From Candidatus Aminicenantota bacterium (GTDB taxonomy: Bacteria > Acidobacteriota > Aminicenantia > Aminicenantales > Aminicenantaceae), in NCBI GenBank assembly GCA_014727835.1, contig WJMT01000087.1:1-43306 (forward strand): a stretch of 43,306 nt of DNA. The letters are read 5' to 3'. The notes beneath the pieces were generated by a model that worked only from the letters and a program-made list of their open reading frames with translations, searched no databases and was not told where the DNA came from. Within the stretch, counting starts at the first letter, position 1. Every line of letters begins with the position of its first letter. Of this stretch, positions 26,583 through 34,264 are shown one piece after another. Both the position numbers and the translations under genes were made by a program.

Positions 26583-27794
26583 TTAGTAGGTTATGTATCC
26601 GGACCGGTATGACAGCTTGTATTTTTTATTCTTGGTTTTGACTTCGATGGTATTGAATTTATCTCCCTCTGAAGCCTTCTCCGGAGTGTAATAAAGGAGG
26701 TAATAATTCTTGTTTTTTTGAGTGCAGTTTTTAAAAGAAACCAACGGGTTTTGAGTGGTGTACACATCACCTCCTGTGGCCTTGGCTGTTTTTGAGAAGC
26801 TGTTGAACACATCTTCTGACTGTTCATGCATCTGTATTCCAGAATAATGAGAGGGTTTTTTATCAATAAACAAAAAATTGAAATAAATCCCTGCATCGGA
26901 GTAAGCTCGCATGATTTTTTGTGTGTCCAGTTTGGGTTCTCTGCTGTAGACAGCCATGAGGTCCTGAAGGTTTCCTAAAATATGAGGTTTGTCCTGGAGC
27001 ATAGAGGTCAGCTCTTGAATGATTCTGGGCTGGATCTCGGGCCGGAATTCTCTCTCATAGATGAAATACACAAATTTTTGTCCTGTTTTGTTTTTAAGTT
27101 GACGGGCAAATTCAAGAAAATTTGTCTGATTGACCAAACGGAGCTGTTCGATTTGGCTGAGGGTCTCTCTATAACGGGGAAGTAAAAATTCGATACCAAA
27201 AGAATCAATGCTTGAGTCTTCTTCAAATTCAAATCCGGAACGTGAGCTGGAACCGGAAAGACTGCTGACGATCCTTCTGAGGTCTCTCATAAGACTCTTG
27301 TACTGAGAGGAGCCGGTTTGAGTGTCTTTCCTCACGATTTTTATCATCTCCTCAGCCAGCTTTTCTCTGGGCATAGACTGAAGAGCCTGATTGGTCAGGG
27401 TGTAGTTTTTCATAGGGGTCATGATTTCAAGGGAGTCATTTTCTGTGATCACATCTGAAAAGAAATATTCTATGGAATCTGCGATTTTGGGATTGTATTC
27501 GGTCAGCTGGAACAGAAGGTAAAATGTTCGGGAAACATCCGGATCGATTTCTAAGGATCCTTCCTCTCTGACGATGCGGTCCTTTTGGGCCAAATACAGG
27601 GCTTTGATTTGTTGTTTGACTCCGTCTTGATAAATCTCAAAATCTTGGATGTTCAAATTGTCCACAAATTCATTTTCCTCAAAAACACGCACGGGAACAG
27701 CGATGCTTTTTTCCTGGGCCATAGCGATTTTGGCCTGTGTGAAAATAAGGGCGCTGATCAACAAAAGGCATAAGATTAAAAACAATTTTTTCAT
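26583..27794 (-). CDS. Exported VWFA-related protein (Acidobacteria type)
   Basis: A 403-residue protein with a signal peptide (MKKLFLILCLLLISALIFTQ) and the layout of the VWFA-related family abundant in Acidobacteria (TIGR03436-like). An N-terminal segment FEENEFVDNLNIQDFEIYQD GV resembles the family's FVxDLxxxDFxVxxDG start. A von Willebrand A-like core follows, then a C-terminal YYLLYYTPEKASEGDKFNTI and RSGYITY ending that matches the family. The metal-site motif DxSxS expected after the first core strand is absent (FQLTEYN instead), so metal-dependent ligand binding is doubtful. A promoter candidate lies at 27933-27960. The role is unknown; these proteins are assumed to bind ligands at the cell surface. 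Confidence 0.82.
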   Translation of the reverse strand: MKKLFLILCLLLISALIFTQAKIAMAQEKSIAVPVRVFEENEFVDNLNIQDFEIYQDGVKQQIKALYLAQKDRIVREEGSLEIDPDVSRTFYLLFQLTEYNPKIADSIEYFFSDVITENDSLEIMTPMKNYTLTNQALQSMPREKLAEEMIKIVRKDTQTGSSQYKSLMRDLRRIVSSLSGSSSRSGFEFEEDSSIDSFGIEFLLPRYRETLSQIEQLRLVNQTNFLEFARQLKNKTGQKFVYFIYEREFRPEIQPRIIQELTSMLQDKPHILGNLQDLMAVYSREPKLDTQKIMRAYSDAGIYFNFLFIDKKPSHYSGIQMHEQSEDVFNSFSKTAKATGGDVYTTQNPLVSFKNCTQKNKNYYLLYYTPEKASEGDKFNTIEVKTKNKKYKLSYRSGYITY

Positions 27795-27932
27795 AGAAAT
27801 GTCTCCTTATAAATCTCAATGCAAAATATATGCCATCTCTTGTAAGAGAATGAATTCCTTTTTATTGAGAAAATGTGTCCTCTTTTTGTGTCATGTGTCT
27901 GTAAAAGACATCGTCTTTCAAAGGACCTATTC

Positions 27933-27960
27933 ATTATAGAGGATTTGATGATTAATGCAA
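27933..27960 (-). promoter_or_regulatory. Sigma70-type promoter candidate for the VWFA-related gene
   Basis: On the minus strand TTGCAT (27960-27955) and a perfect TATAAT (27938-27933) are 16 bases apart. The leader to the ATG at 27794 would be about 130 bases. Confidence 0.55.
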
Positions 27961-27982
27961 TACACCGAGGTCCAAATCAGTG

Positions 27983-27996
27983 ATGTGGGCCCACAT
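27983..27996. promoter_or_regulatory. 14-bp perfect palindrome, operator candidate
   Basis: ATGTGGGCCCACAT is a perfect inverted repeat in otherwise AT-rich DNA. It lies 22 bases from the -35 box of the leftward promoter and 16 bases from the -35 box of the rightward promoter, a position suited to a regulator acting on both genes. Confidence 0.5.
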
Positions 27997-28012
27997 GATT
28001 CCATTTTTGTTT

Positions 28013-28041
28013 TTGACATAATGAATTCAATTATTTATATT
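28013..28041 (+). promoter_or_regulatory. Near-consensus sigma70-type promoter for the PilZ gene
   Basis: TTGACA (28013-28018) is a perfect -35 box, followed after 17 bases by TATATT (28036-28041). Transcription from about 28048 gives a leader of roughly 105 bases to the ATG at 28153. Confidence 0.7.
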
Positions 28042-28152
28042 AATAAAGCAAAGGCAATAAAGGAGATCCCATTAAGATTGGGAAAGACAAGATCAGGCAG
28101 GGAACAAATCAAATCAGGCATATGATAGGAACCATAAAAGGGAAAATGTATC

Positions 28153-28521
28153 ATGATTAGTCAAAAAGAAAAAAGGCGGGAAAAAAGGAAAAAAGAGAAA
28201 CAAAAGGTAGAATTGGAAATCTTTTCAGAAGCTTCTGCGCAAAACAATTCTGCTTCAGAAAAGTTCAAAGCAACCACAGAGAATCTTTCATTGAGCGGAG
28301 TCAAAGTCAAGAGCGATAAATATTTTCCTGTCAACACACTATTGAAAATAAAACTTCCCTTACTTAAAGCCAAATCTGTTTCCTTAAGAGGGAAAGTGCG
28401 CTGGGTGAGAAACATCAAAGAAAAAAATGATTTTGGAATGGGAATCGAATTCATTGATACTCTCCCCGCAGAGTTTATCACTCTTATGGAGCACTTGTAC
28501 GGGATATCCAAACCTTCATAG
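28153..28521 (+). CDS. PilZ-domain protein
   Basis: A 122-residue cytoplasmic protein consisting of little more than a PilZ domain, the common receptor for cyclic di-GMP. Both halves of the binding signature are present: RxxxR at R8-R12 within a very basic N-terminus, and the [D/N]xSxxG motif as N44-L-S46-L-S-G49. The remaining strands (LRGKVRWVRNIKEKNDFGMG, about 76-95) fit the barrel. It has its own strong promoter and faces away from the VWFA-related gene. The partner it controls is not apparent; a gliding, adhesion or secretion function is possible. The ribosome-binding site is weak. Confidence 0.85.
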   Translation: MISQKEKRREKRKKEKQKVELEIFSEASAQNNSASEKFKATTENLSLSGVKVKSDKYFPVNTLLKIKLPLLKAKSVSLRGKVRWVRNIKEKNDFGMGIEFIDTLPAEFITLMEHLYGISKPS

Positions 28522-28540
28522 AAAACAGCAAAGCGCTCTT

Positions 28541-30436
28541 TTAGGGACGGGGTTTGAATTCGATTCTTTGGCGATCAGTTCCCCCGTGCTGGGACCAGAT
28601 ATTGATATCAATCCAGCCTTTTTGCCCTTTTGTCTGGATCAGAATACAGAATTTCAGTGAATCTTCCCCTCTGAGTCTGAATTCGATCTCATCGGACCGG
28701 ACAGGAATGCATTCCTGTCGGTTATCAATAGGGCTGAGTTTAGGGACTCCTTTCAGAACAGGAACAATGGAGATGTTTGAGGAGGTTTTGATTTGCAGTC
28801 TGTCTTTTTCAGTCCGTCCGAGCTTGATAGATCTGTCTGAAGCCGTGGGATACAAGTGGTCATTTGTCACCTCAACTTGCAGCCAATAGAGGTCATGAGA
28901 AACCGGTTTCACTTGAATATCAGTGATGTCGACTTCCGGGAACTGACTGGCACAGTACATGACGAATTGGGCATTTTTCAAGGCTTCCATTTCAATGTAT
29001 CTTGCTGGGGGTGTCCGGTAGACATGCTTTTTTCGGGTTCCCCCGATCCATATGGGTCCCAGGTCAGGATGCTCCCACTCATGAGGTTTGACCCATCCTT
29101 CTCCATTGAGTTCAATGTCGATCCATTTCAGATATTCTTCATCGGAAACTCTGCCGTCATCATTTTCGTCTGCAGCAAACACTGGGGGACCCCACAGTTC
29201 TATCAGATAACCATATGCTCCCAGCATATCGTATGTGGATGCTTGGGCCTGACCCATGCCTCCGGTTGGAACCGGTCTGTAGTTTTTTAGGATACGGGCA
29301 CCCATCTGGACTATCTTTGCCTGAACATCCATATCATCTTCATATCCTTCACGGACCTGGATGTCAAAAACTTGTGCATATTTGTTTTGTTCTCTTTTTT
29401 TCTTCAGATATTCTTCATACCGTTCCCTGTTTCTGAGATACTGGTCTGCCCTCTGGATTTGGCTCCTTTCTTGTCTTGGGGGAGTGACAAACATAATGAG
29501 CCGGCCTATATTGTGATAGTGAAAACCCGCGAAGATATTGGGATGATCCAGCATAAATTCATAAGCATTTCTAGTGCAGGGTTCTGACATCGGATAAGGA
29601 TTTCCCACTCTGAGATTCCACCCAGATGGGTAATTTCGGTTGGGATCAGGCCCACCGATATCGTCTTCGTTGATAAAGCCGTCGCCGTCATTATCGAATC
29701 CTTCGCTGCCGATCCGCAGGAAACGGGTGATCTTTTCTTCAGGATCTTGGACTCTCACAAAACGCCTTTGATCTGCGGAAAGCTTGTATTCTCCGTCTTG
29801 ATGTTGGATGTACATCACAGATATTTCGCTGTCACCGTCCACGTCTTCTGTCCGGTCCTCATCATACAGTCCGTCTCCATCATTGTCTTCAGGACGAAAG
29901 GGTTCTCTTGGATTGTGAGCTGTGTTGGGATGTTCGATATAAGAAGCATTGGCATCCACATTCAATCCGGGAAGGATGTAAAAAGTACAGCGGTCGACTA
30001 GGTCATGCACATAGGGATCATAGTCATATCTGGTGAGAAGATACCACATCAAATACAAAGAACAGGTGATCCCATTCACTTCATTCCCGTGGACTGCTCC
30101 GTCCACCCACATGGCTGGTTTTTGTTCATGTTTTCCCGTGGATTTGGCTGTGATGGTTATGAGATATTGGTGCCTTCCCATTCTGGTCTTCCCTATACTC
30201 TGGATATCTGAAAGGTGGGAATATTTCTTCTGAATGTCATGCATGATTTGAGTCCATTGGGCATAGGAATAATAACTCTTCCAGCTGATGGGAAAATCAA
30301 GTTCTCCGTGATAGCCGCCCGGGCTTTTCTGGTTTTTTTTCTGGGCAAACAAAGGAGCAGAAGCTACAGTCATGAGAAAGACTAAAACGATCCAACCAGC
30401 AGTGGCTTTTTTATGGTGTGATTTGATTGATTTCAT
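28541..30436 (-). CDS. Exported M14 zinc carboxypeptidase with calcium-type Asp-rich inserts
   Basis: A 631-residue secreted peptidase from the ATG at 30436, which has AGGAGGAG just upstream; the longer frame to 30502 would run into the preceding gene. The signal peptide core is GWIVLVFLMTVASAPLFA. Zinc His and Glu are in VHGNEVNG, the third ligand is the His of HYHNIG, DPNRNY gives the substrate-binding Asn/Arg, and the catalytic Glu is in LIELWGPP, so it should be active. Asp-rich segments DNDGDGLYDED...DVDGDSE and DNDGDGFINEDD lie between the zinc ligands. A further EF-hand-like loop, DENDDGRVSDEE, lies after the catalytic Glu and is not seen in the paralogues. It follows the next paralogue by 13 bases, so both are on one transcript. 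Confidence 0.92.
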   Translation of the reverse strand: MKSIKSHHKKATAGWIVLVFLMTVASAPLFAQKKNQKSPGGYHGELDFPISWKSYYSYAQWTQIMHDIQKKYSHLSDIQSIGKTRMGRHQYLITITAKSTGKHEQKPAMWVDGAVHGNEVNGITCSLYLMWYLLTRYDYDPYVHDLVDRCTFYILPGLNVDANASYIEHPNTAHNPREPFRPEDNDGDGLYDEDRTEDVDGDSEISVMYIQHQDGEYKLSADQRRFVRVQDPEEKITRFLRIGSEGFDNDGDGFINEDDIGGPDPNRNYPSGWNLRVGNPYPMSEPCTRNAYEFMLDHPNIFAGFHYHNIGRLIMFVTPPRQERSQIQRADQYLRNRERYEEYLKKKREQNKYAQVFDIQVREGYEDDMDVQAKIVQMGARILKNYRPVPTGGMGQAQASTYDMLGAYGYLIELWGPPVFAADENDDGRVSDEEYLKWIDIELNGEGWVKPHEWEHPDLGPIWIGGTRKKHVYRTPPARYIEMEALKNAQFVMYCASQFPEVDITDIQVKPVSHDLYWLQVEVTNDHLYPTASDRSIKLGRTEKDRLQIKTSSNISIVPVLKGVPKLSPIDNRQECIPVRSDEIEFRLRGEDSLKFCILIQTKGQKGWIDINIWSQHGGTDRQRIEFKPRP

Positions 30437-30449
30437 GTTCTCCTCCTTT

Positions 30450-32579
30450 TCATTTGATTGGGACTTCCGCCATTTGAGTGCCGCCCTTTTGAGAAGTGGC
30501 AATGATTTTTAAAGGTGTGTTTCCCTGCACTTTAATCAGCCATTTCACATTCCGCTTTGGTCTGCTGGCTTCGGGTTCTTGCTGAAACTCCTCACTTTCC
30601 GGTCTCCATTCTCTGGGATAGTATTGAGTTCTGTAAAACCTTCTCATGGCTCTGCTCCGAGATGATGGGGAAGAAGGAGTTGTTCTCTCATTGTATCCGG
30701 GAATGTCCATAGTTCCTGCCAGCACACCTAATTTTTGAAAGGGAGTCCCCTGGATAAAGGTCACTTTGTCGCGGTCTCCGATCAACCAGACGACATCTTC
30801 CCGGTTTCCTGAAAGCTCTGAACCTCTTGCCAAATGAGTGGCCAGCTTTCCCTTGTTCTCAATGGTTGCGGATATTTCAATGATTCTGAATTTTCCCTTA
30901 GGTTCGCCTTTTTCAATAGAGACGTGATTCCCTTGCCTGAACACGCTGGCAGTGCGGGCATTGTCAGTACTGAATAAGACGCGCGTTTGAACATCGGTGA
31001 TCTCGATTCGAGGCATGAGAGAAGCCCGGAAGTGTTCGAATTTCCAGTGTTTTTCGCACACCTGGACCAGAGGTTTCCCCGGAAAGGCATTGTTGCGGTA
31101 TATGGGGATCCACCCGCCGATCTCTCCTTCTCCCAGTTCAGGATGAATGTATTGTTTCCAGGGAACGAAAAATTTTCCATCATACTTCTCATCCTGATAT
31201 TTCAAAAGAGCCCGCCAAGAGTCCGAGGACCGGCCGGTGTCTTTGATCTCCGGAAAATCAGGGATATCTTTCCTGAAATTCCACAGTTCTGTGGTGATGG
31301 AATACATTCCGTACTGCATGTAGGCCCAGTCAGTGGCCATGCCGTAGGAGTAGCGGCGGTCCCGGGATTCATTGTAGCTGACCCTCCATCCTCTGGGGAG
31401 TTCATAACCTCTCATGGCCGCATATTTGTTTTTGGATTTTTCCTTCAATTCAGTTTTGAATCGGTCCAGGGATTCCGGATTTTGCCATGCTTCAGGAATT
31501 TCGTCTCCAATGATCTCGAGATATTTTTTCCCCATGATCAGGTCAAATACAGCGACATCCATAGGATGCATTTTGGTATGAGGAGCTGTTCCCATGGGCC
31601 TGAAAGTGAATCCTCCCGAGGTGTGATAGAACTGAGCCATGATGATATTCCGGTGATTGGTGAAGAACTCGGCAACAGCATGCGCTTCCGGAGTGGAAGT
31701 GGGATACTTTCCTTGTCCCCCGGGCAGTCCGTTTTCTTTAAACCATCCCTCCGGAAAATTTCTGTTGATATCCACTCCGTCTTCAGGATCTTCTCCTCTC
31801 CTCCCGTCTTTGTCATTGTCCGTGTCTTCTCTGATAACCGAATAACGCATCCGGTCTGTTTCTTCATGGTCTCCCAGTCTTGTCATCAAACGGGAGTCTT
31901 GGTCATCAATAACATATCTTCCCTGAGGATCCGGGTAACGGAATGAAGTGATGAATCCGTCTCCATTAAGGTCATCAGGGCCGTCTTCATTTGTTTTTCC
32001 GTCTCTGTCATCGTCTTTGTTTTGACTGTTAGCCCTCTGGGCTTTGCCTTTTTCCACACTGTTGAAGACGCCGTCGGGATTCAGAACAGGACAGATATAA
32101 AATGTATGGTGGTCCACAAGTTTTTTTATTTCAGATTCTGATCCGTACCCAGTGATCAATCGATCGATGATGTAAAGACAAACTTCAGTTCCGGTGAATT
32201 CATTTCCATGGGTGCTTCCGCAGATCCAATGGCCGGGTTTTCCTTGATAACTCTTCATGGGCTTGACATTATTCACTCCTTCTTTTCTCATGTTTCTCAG
32301 TTCAACGAACCGGTCCAGAGTGACTCCATTGTGCATGTTGGACACCACCAGAACCCATATCGGCCTTCCCATGTTGCTTTTTCCGATTTCAACGAGTTCG
32401 GTTATGTCCGGGAATGCTTTTGAGATGCGCTCTAAATAATGGACGGTTTCGGTGTATCCGTGGTATTTATCAAACTGAATAGAAACTTTTTGAGCACTGG
32501 AATGAAGCGGTGATAAAACAACAAACAAAACAATCAAGACCATAAGGGATTTGAGATTTGTTTGATTTGCTGATCGCAT
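30450..32579 (-). CDS. Exported M14 zinc carboxypeptidase with calcium-type Asp-rich inserts
   Basis: A 709-residue secreted peptidase, the longest of the four paralogues. Signal peptide: LKSLMVLIVLFVVLSPLHSS. Zinc His and Glu are in THGNEFTG, the third ligand is the His of FYHTSGG, the substrate site is DINRNFPEGW, and the catalytic Glu is in TTELWNF; all are intact. Asp-rich segments are DDDRDGKTNEDG...DLNGDG and DTDNDKDG. The C-terminal region (about 560-709) has a beta domain and a basic, proline- and serine-rich stretch (TPSSPSSRSRAMRRFYRTQY) unique to this copy. GGAGAG lies seven bases before the ATG and a promoter candidate at 32657-32684. It is the first gene of a two-gene operon with the paralogue at 28541-30436. 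Confidence 0.92.
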   Translation of the reverse strand: MRSANQTNLKSLMVLIVLFVVLSPLHSSAQKVSIQFDKYHGYTETVHYLERISKAFPDITELVEIGKSNMGRPIWVLVVSNMHNGVTLDRFVELRNMRKEGVNNVKPMKSYQGKPGHWICGSTHGNEFTGTEVCLYIIDRLITGYGSESEIKKLVDHHTFYICPVLNPDGVFNSVEKGKAQRANSQNKDDDRDGKTNEDGPDDLNGDGFITSFRYPDPQGRYVIDDQDSRLMTRLGDHEETDRMRYSVIREDTDNDKDGRRGEDPEDGVDINRNFPEGWFKENGLPGGQGKYPTSTPEAHAVAEFFTNHRNIIMAQFYHTSGGFTFRPMGTAPHTKMHPMDVAVFDLIMGKKYLEIIGDEIPEAWQNPESLDRFKTELKEKSKNKYAAMRGYELPRGWRVSYNESRDRRYSYGMATDWAYMQYGMYSITTELWNFRKDIPDFPEIKDTGRSSDSWRALLKYQDEKYDGKFFVPWKQYIHPELGEGEIGGWIPIYRNNAFPGKPLVQVCEKHWKFEHFRASLMPRIEITDVQTRVLFSTDNARTASVFRQGNHVSIEKGEPKGKFRIIEISATIENKGKLATHLARGSELSGNREDVVWLIGDRDKVTFIQGTPFQKLGVLAGTMDIPGYNERTTPSSPSSRSRAMRRFYRTQYYPREWRPESEEFQQEPEASRPKRNVKWLIKVQGNTPLKIIATSQKGGTQMAEVPIK

Positions 32580-32656
32580 GGATGAACTCTCCTGAAATGA
32601 ATTTTTGTCGATTCCTAGTGTACCATTAATTTTTTTTAGAAATAAAGGGATTTCCC

Positions 32657-32684
32657 ATCATAGCCTGGTTTATTCACCGGTCAA
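32657..32684 (-). promoter_or_regulatory. Sigma70-type promoter candidate for the M14 gene pair
   Basis: On the minus strand TTGACC (32684-32679) and TATGAT (32662-32657) are 16 bases apart. The leader to the ATG at 32579 would be about 70 bases. Confidence 0.5.
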
Positions 32685-32771
32685 GATTTTAAGCTGGATG
32701 AAAATCAGCTTTGGCTGAAGCGACATTGATAATATTGATAATAATGCTGAATTGTGAATAGTGAAATGCAA

Positions 32772-32847
32772 ATTGAAAAAGTCATTCCAATTGCAGAAAA
32801 GGAAATGATAATTGGGTCATCGACATTTTTTTATGAAGAGTCCAGGA
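32772..32847 (+). repeat. 76-bp direct repeat, copy 1
   Basis: Identical by eye at every base to 33027-33102. Starts ATTGAAAAAGTCATTCC and ends GAAGAGTCCAGGA. The base before and the bases after the repeat differ between copies, so the 76-bp limits are exact. Confidence 0.9.
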
Positions 32848-32890
32848 AGCCTGGATTCTTCACGAGTCAAGATTGCTGCAGATGCGAGGC

Positions 32891-32931
32891 GCAGGGTATG
32901 AAGCTGTGGTTTTTCACTGCGAATGCCCTGC
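32891..32931 (+). repeat. Long imperfect stem-loop in the repeat core
   Basis: GCAGGGTAT (32891-32899) pairs with ATGCCCTGC (32923-32931), with one G-U. Inside, GCTGTG and CACTGC pair with one mismatch around a GTTTTT loop. The flanks carry a 9-base direct repeat GCAGATGCG at 32878-32886 and 32938-32946. This looks like the structured centre of a small non-autonomous repeat element. Confidence 0.6.
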
Positions 32932-33026
32932 AACAAAGCAGATGCGGTGAGATGGGCTCGCCTTCAAGGTCAAAAATGACGATTAAGATTGAAAACAAGA
33001 ACAGGGAAAATGACCAAAGAATCGTT

Positions 33027-33102
33027 ATTGAAAAAGTCATTCCAATTGCAGAAAAGGAAATGATAATTGGGTCATCGACATTTTTTTATGAAGAGTCCAG
33101 GA
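33027..33102 (+). repeat. 76-bp direct repeat, copy 2
   Basis: Second identical copy of the 32772-32847 repeat, exactly 255 bases downstream and ending about 95 bases before the aldo/keto reductase gene. Confidence 0.9.
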
Positions 33103-33198
33103 CAGGAAAGATCGATCAAAAAAGGTCACCATAAATTTGAAAATGCATTTGAAGCCGAACAGTGGTGTGCTAAAATAAACAACAAGAGGTCCATGAAA

Positions 33199-34194
33199 AT
33201 GAAATATAAATTATTAGGTCAGACAGGAATTAAGGTCTCTCAATTGTGTCTGGGAACCATGTCTTTTGGAGGAGATGCGGATGCGTCTGAATCCGAAAGG
33301 ATGTTTGAATTGAGCAGGGATACAGGGATCAATTTTTTTGACTGCGCTGATGTGTACAATGATGGGGAGGCAGAAAGGATTCTGGGGCGGCTGGTCAAAA
33401 AGTGCCGGGATGAAGTGGTGATCGCCAGCAAAGTGTATTTCCCAACAGGCGAGGGCATCAATTCCAGAGGAGCATCCAGATACCACATCATGAATGCTGT
33501 GGAGTCCAGCTTAAAACGCCTGCAAACAGACCGGATCGATGTGTACTATATTCATCGGTTCGACGACTTGACTCCCATAGATGAAACACTCAAAGTTCTG
33601 GATGACCTGGTGGCTCAGGGAAAAGTCCTGTATCCCGGGGCCAGTAATTTTGCTGCCTGGCAGGTGGCCAAAGCTTTGGGGATTTCAGAAAGACGGGAAT
33701 TGACCCCGTTTTACTGTGTTCAGCCCATGTACAATCTGGTCAAGCGACAGGCCGAGGTCGAGATCTTTCCCCAGGCGAACGCAGAAAATCTGGGTGTGGT
33801 TCCCTACAGCCCTTTGGGAGGAGGGCTTCTCACAGGGAAGTACAACCAAAAAGACAAGCCGGACAAAGCAAGATTGACCCACAATAAAATGTATGCGACC
33901 CGGTATGGGCATGACTGGATGTTTCAAACAGCCAAAAAGTTTTCAGAATTTGCCGCAAAAAGAGGATTTTCCCCCGTCAGTTTGGCTGTGGCCTGGGCAG
34001 CTAGCCATCCTGCTGTGACCTGCCCCATCATCGGAGCTCGAAATGTTGCTCAACTGAAAGATTCCATAAACTCGGTTCAGATTGAAATGACAGATGAGAT
34101 GAGAGAACGCATATCATCCCTGTCTCCGGAACCCTCTCCAGCCACGGACCGAAACGAAGAAAGGACGGAACACAATTACGGGATCAGAAAATAA
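33199..34194 (+). CDS. Aldo/keto reductase
   Basis: A 331-residue NADPH-dependent oxidoreductase of the aldo/keto reductase superfamily, with the usual N-terminus MKYKLLGQTGIKVSQLCLGT. The catalytic tetrad is D48 and Y53 in FFDCADVY, K78 in IASK and H119 in YYIHRFDD. The C-terminal NADP-binding segment includes PIIGARNVAQLKDS. I chose the ATG at 33199, nine bases after AAGAGG; an ATG six bases earlier is equally possible in frame, while a frame extending to 33067 begins inside the 76-bp repeat and is unlikely to be translated. Its substrate is unknown. It is the first of a run of same-strand genes ending at 39129. Confidence 0.92.
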   Translation: MKYKLLGQTGIKVSQLCLGTMSFGGDADASESERMFELSRDTGINFFDCADVYNDGEAERILGRLVKKCRDEVVIASKVYFPTGEGINSRGASRYHIMNAVESSLKRLQTDRIDVYYIHRFDDLTPIDETLKVLDDLVAQGKVLYPGASNFAAWQVAKALGISERRELTPFYCVQPMYNLVKRQAEVEIFPQANAENLGVVPYSPLGGGLLTGKYNQKDKPDKARLTHNKMYATRYGHDWMFQTAKKFSEFAAKRGFSPVSLAVAWAASHPAVTCPIIGARNVAQLKDSINSVQIEMTDEMRERISSLSPEPSPATDRNEERTEHNYGIRK

Positions 34195-34264
34195 AGGTTA
34201 ACAGGCTTTTTTGTTGCCGCTGATTTTATGGTATATGTATAAGAAGGATAAAGGGAGTATAGCA

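Larger units (their letters stand above)
27795..28152. other. Divergent regulatory region between the VWFA-related and PilZ genes
   Basis: This 358-base non-coding, AT-rich stretch holds back-to-back promoter candidates and a perfect 14-bp palindrome between them, each listed separately. A small perfect hairpin (AAAGAC-ATC-GTCTTT, 27904-27918) lies in the leader of the VWFA-related gene. I see no coding frame or RNA gene here. Confidence 0.6.
32580..33198. other. Non-coding region with a 76-bp direct repeat and hairpin core
   Basis: The 619 bases between the divergent M14 and aldo/keto reductase genes hold a leftward promoter, two identical 76-bp repeats and between them a more GC-rich core of 179 bases with a long imperfect hairpin. 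The repeats are in the same reading frame (period 255 bases), so a 126-codon open frame crosses both, but it has no recognisable domain and no ribosome-binding site. I regard the region as an interspersed repeat element rather than a gene. Confidence 0.55.

Noticed and set aside
32754..33134. A 126-codon frame that reads through both 76-bp repeats, giving a duplicated 25-residue segment.
   Set aside because: The repeats are identical as DNA and the period of 255 is a multiple of three, which alone explains the frame. It has a GTG start, no ribosome-binding site and no recognisable domain.
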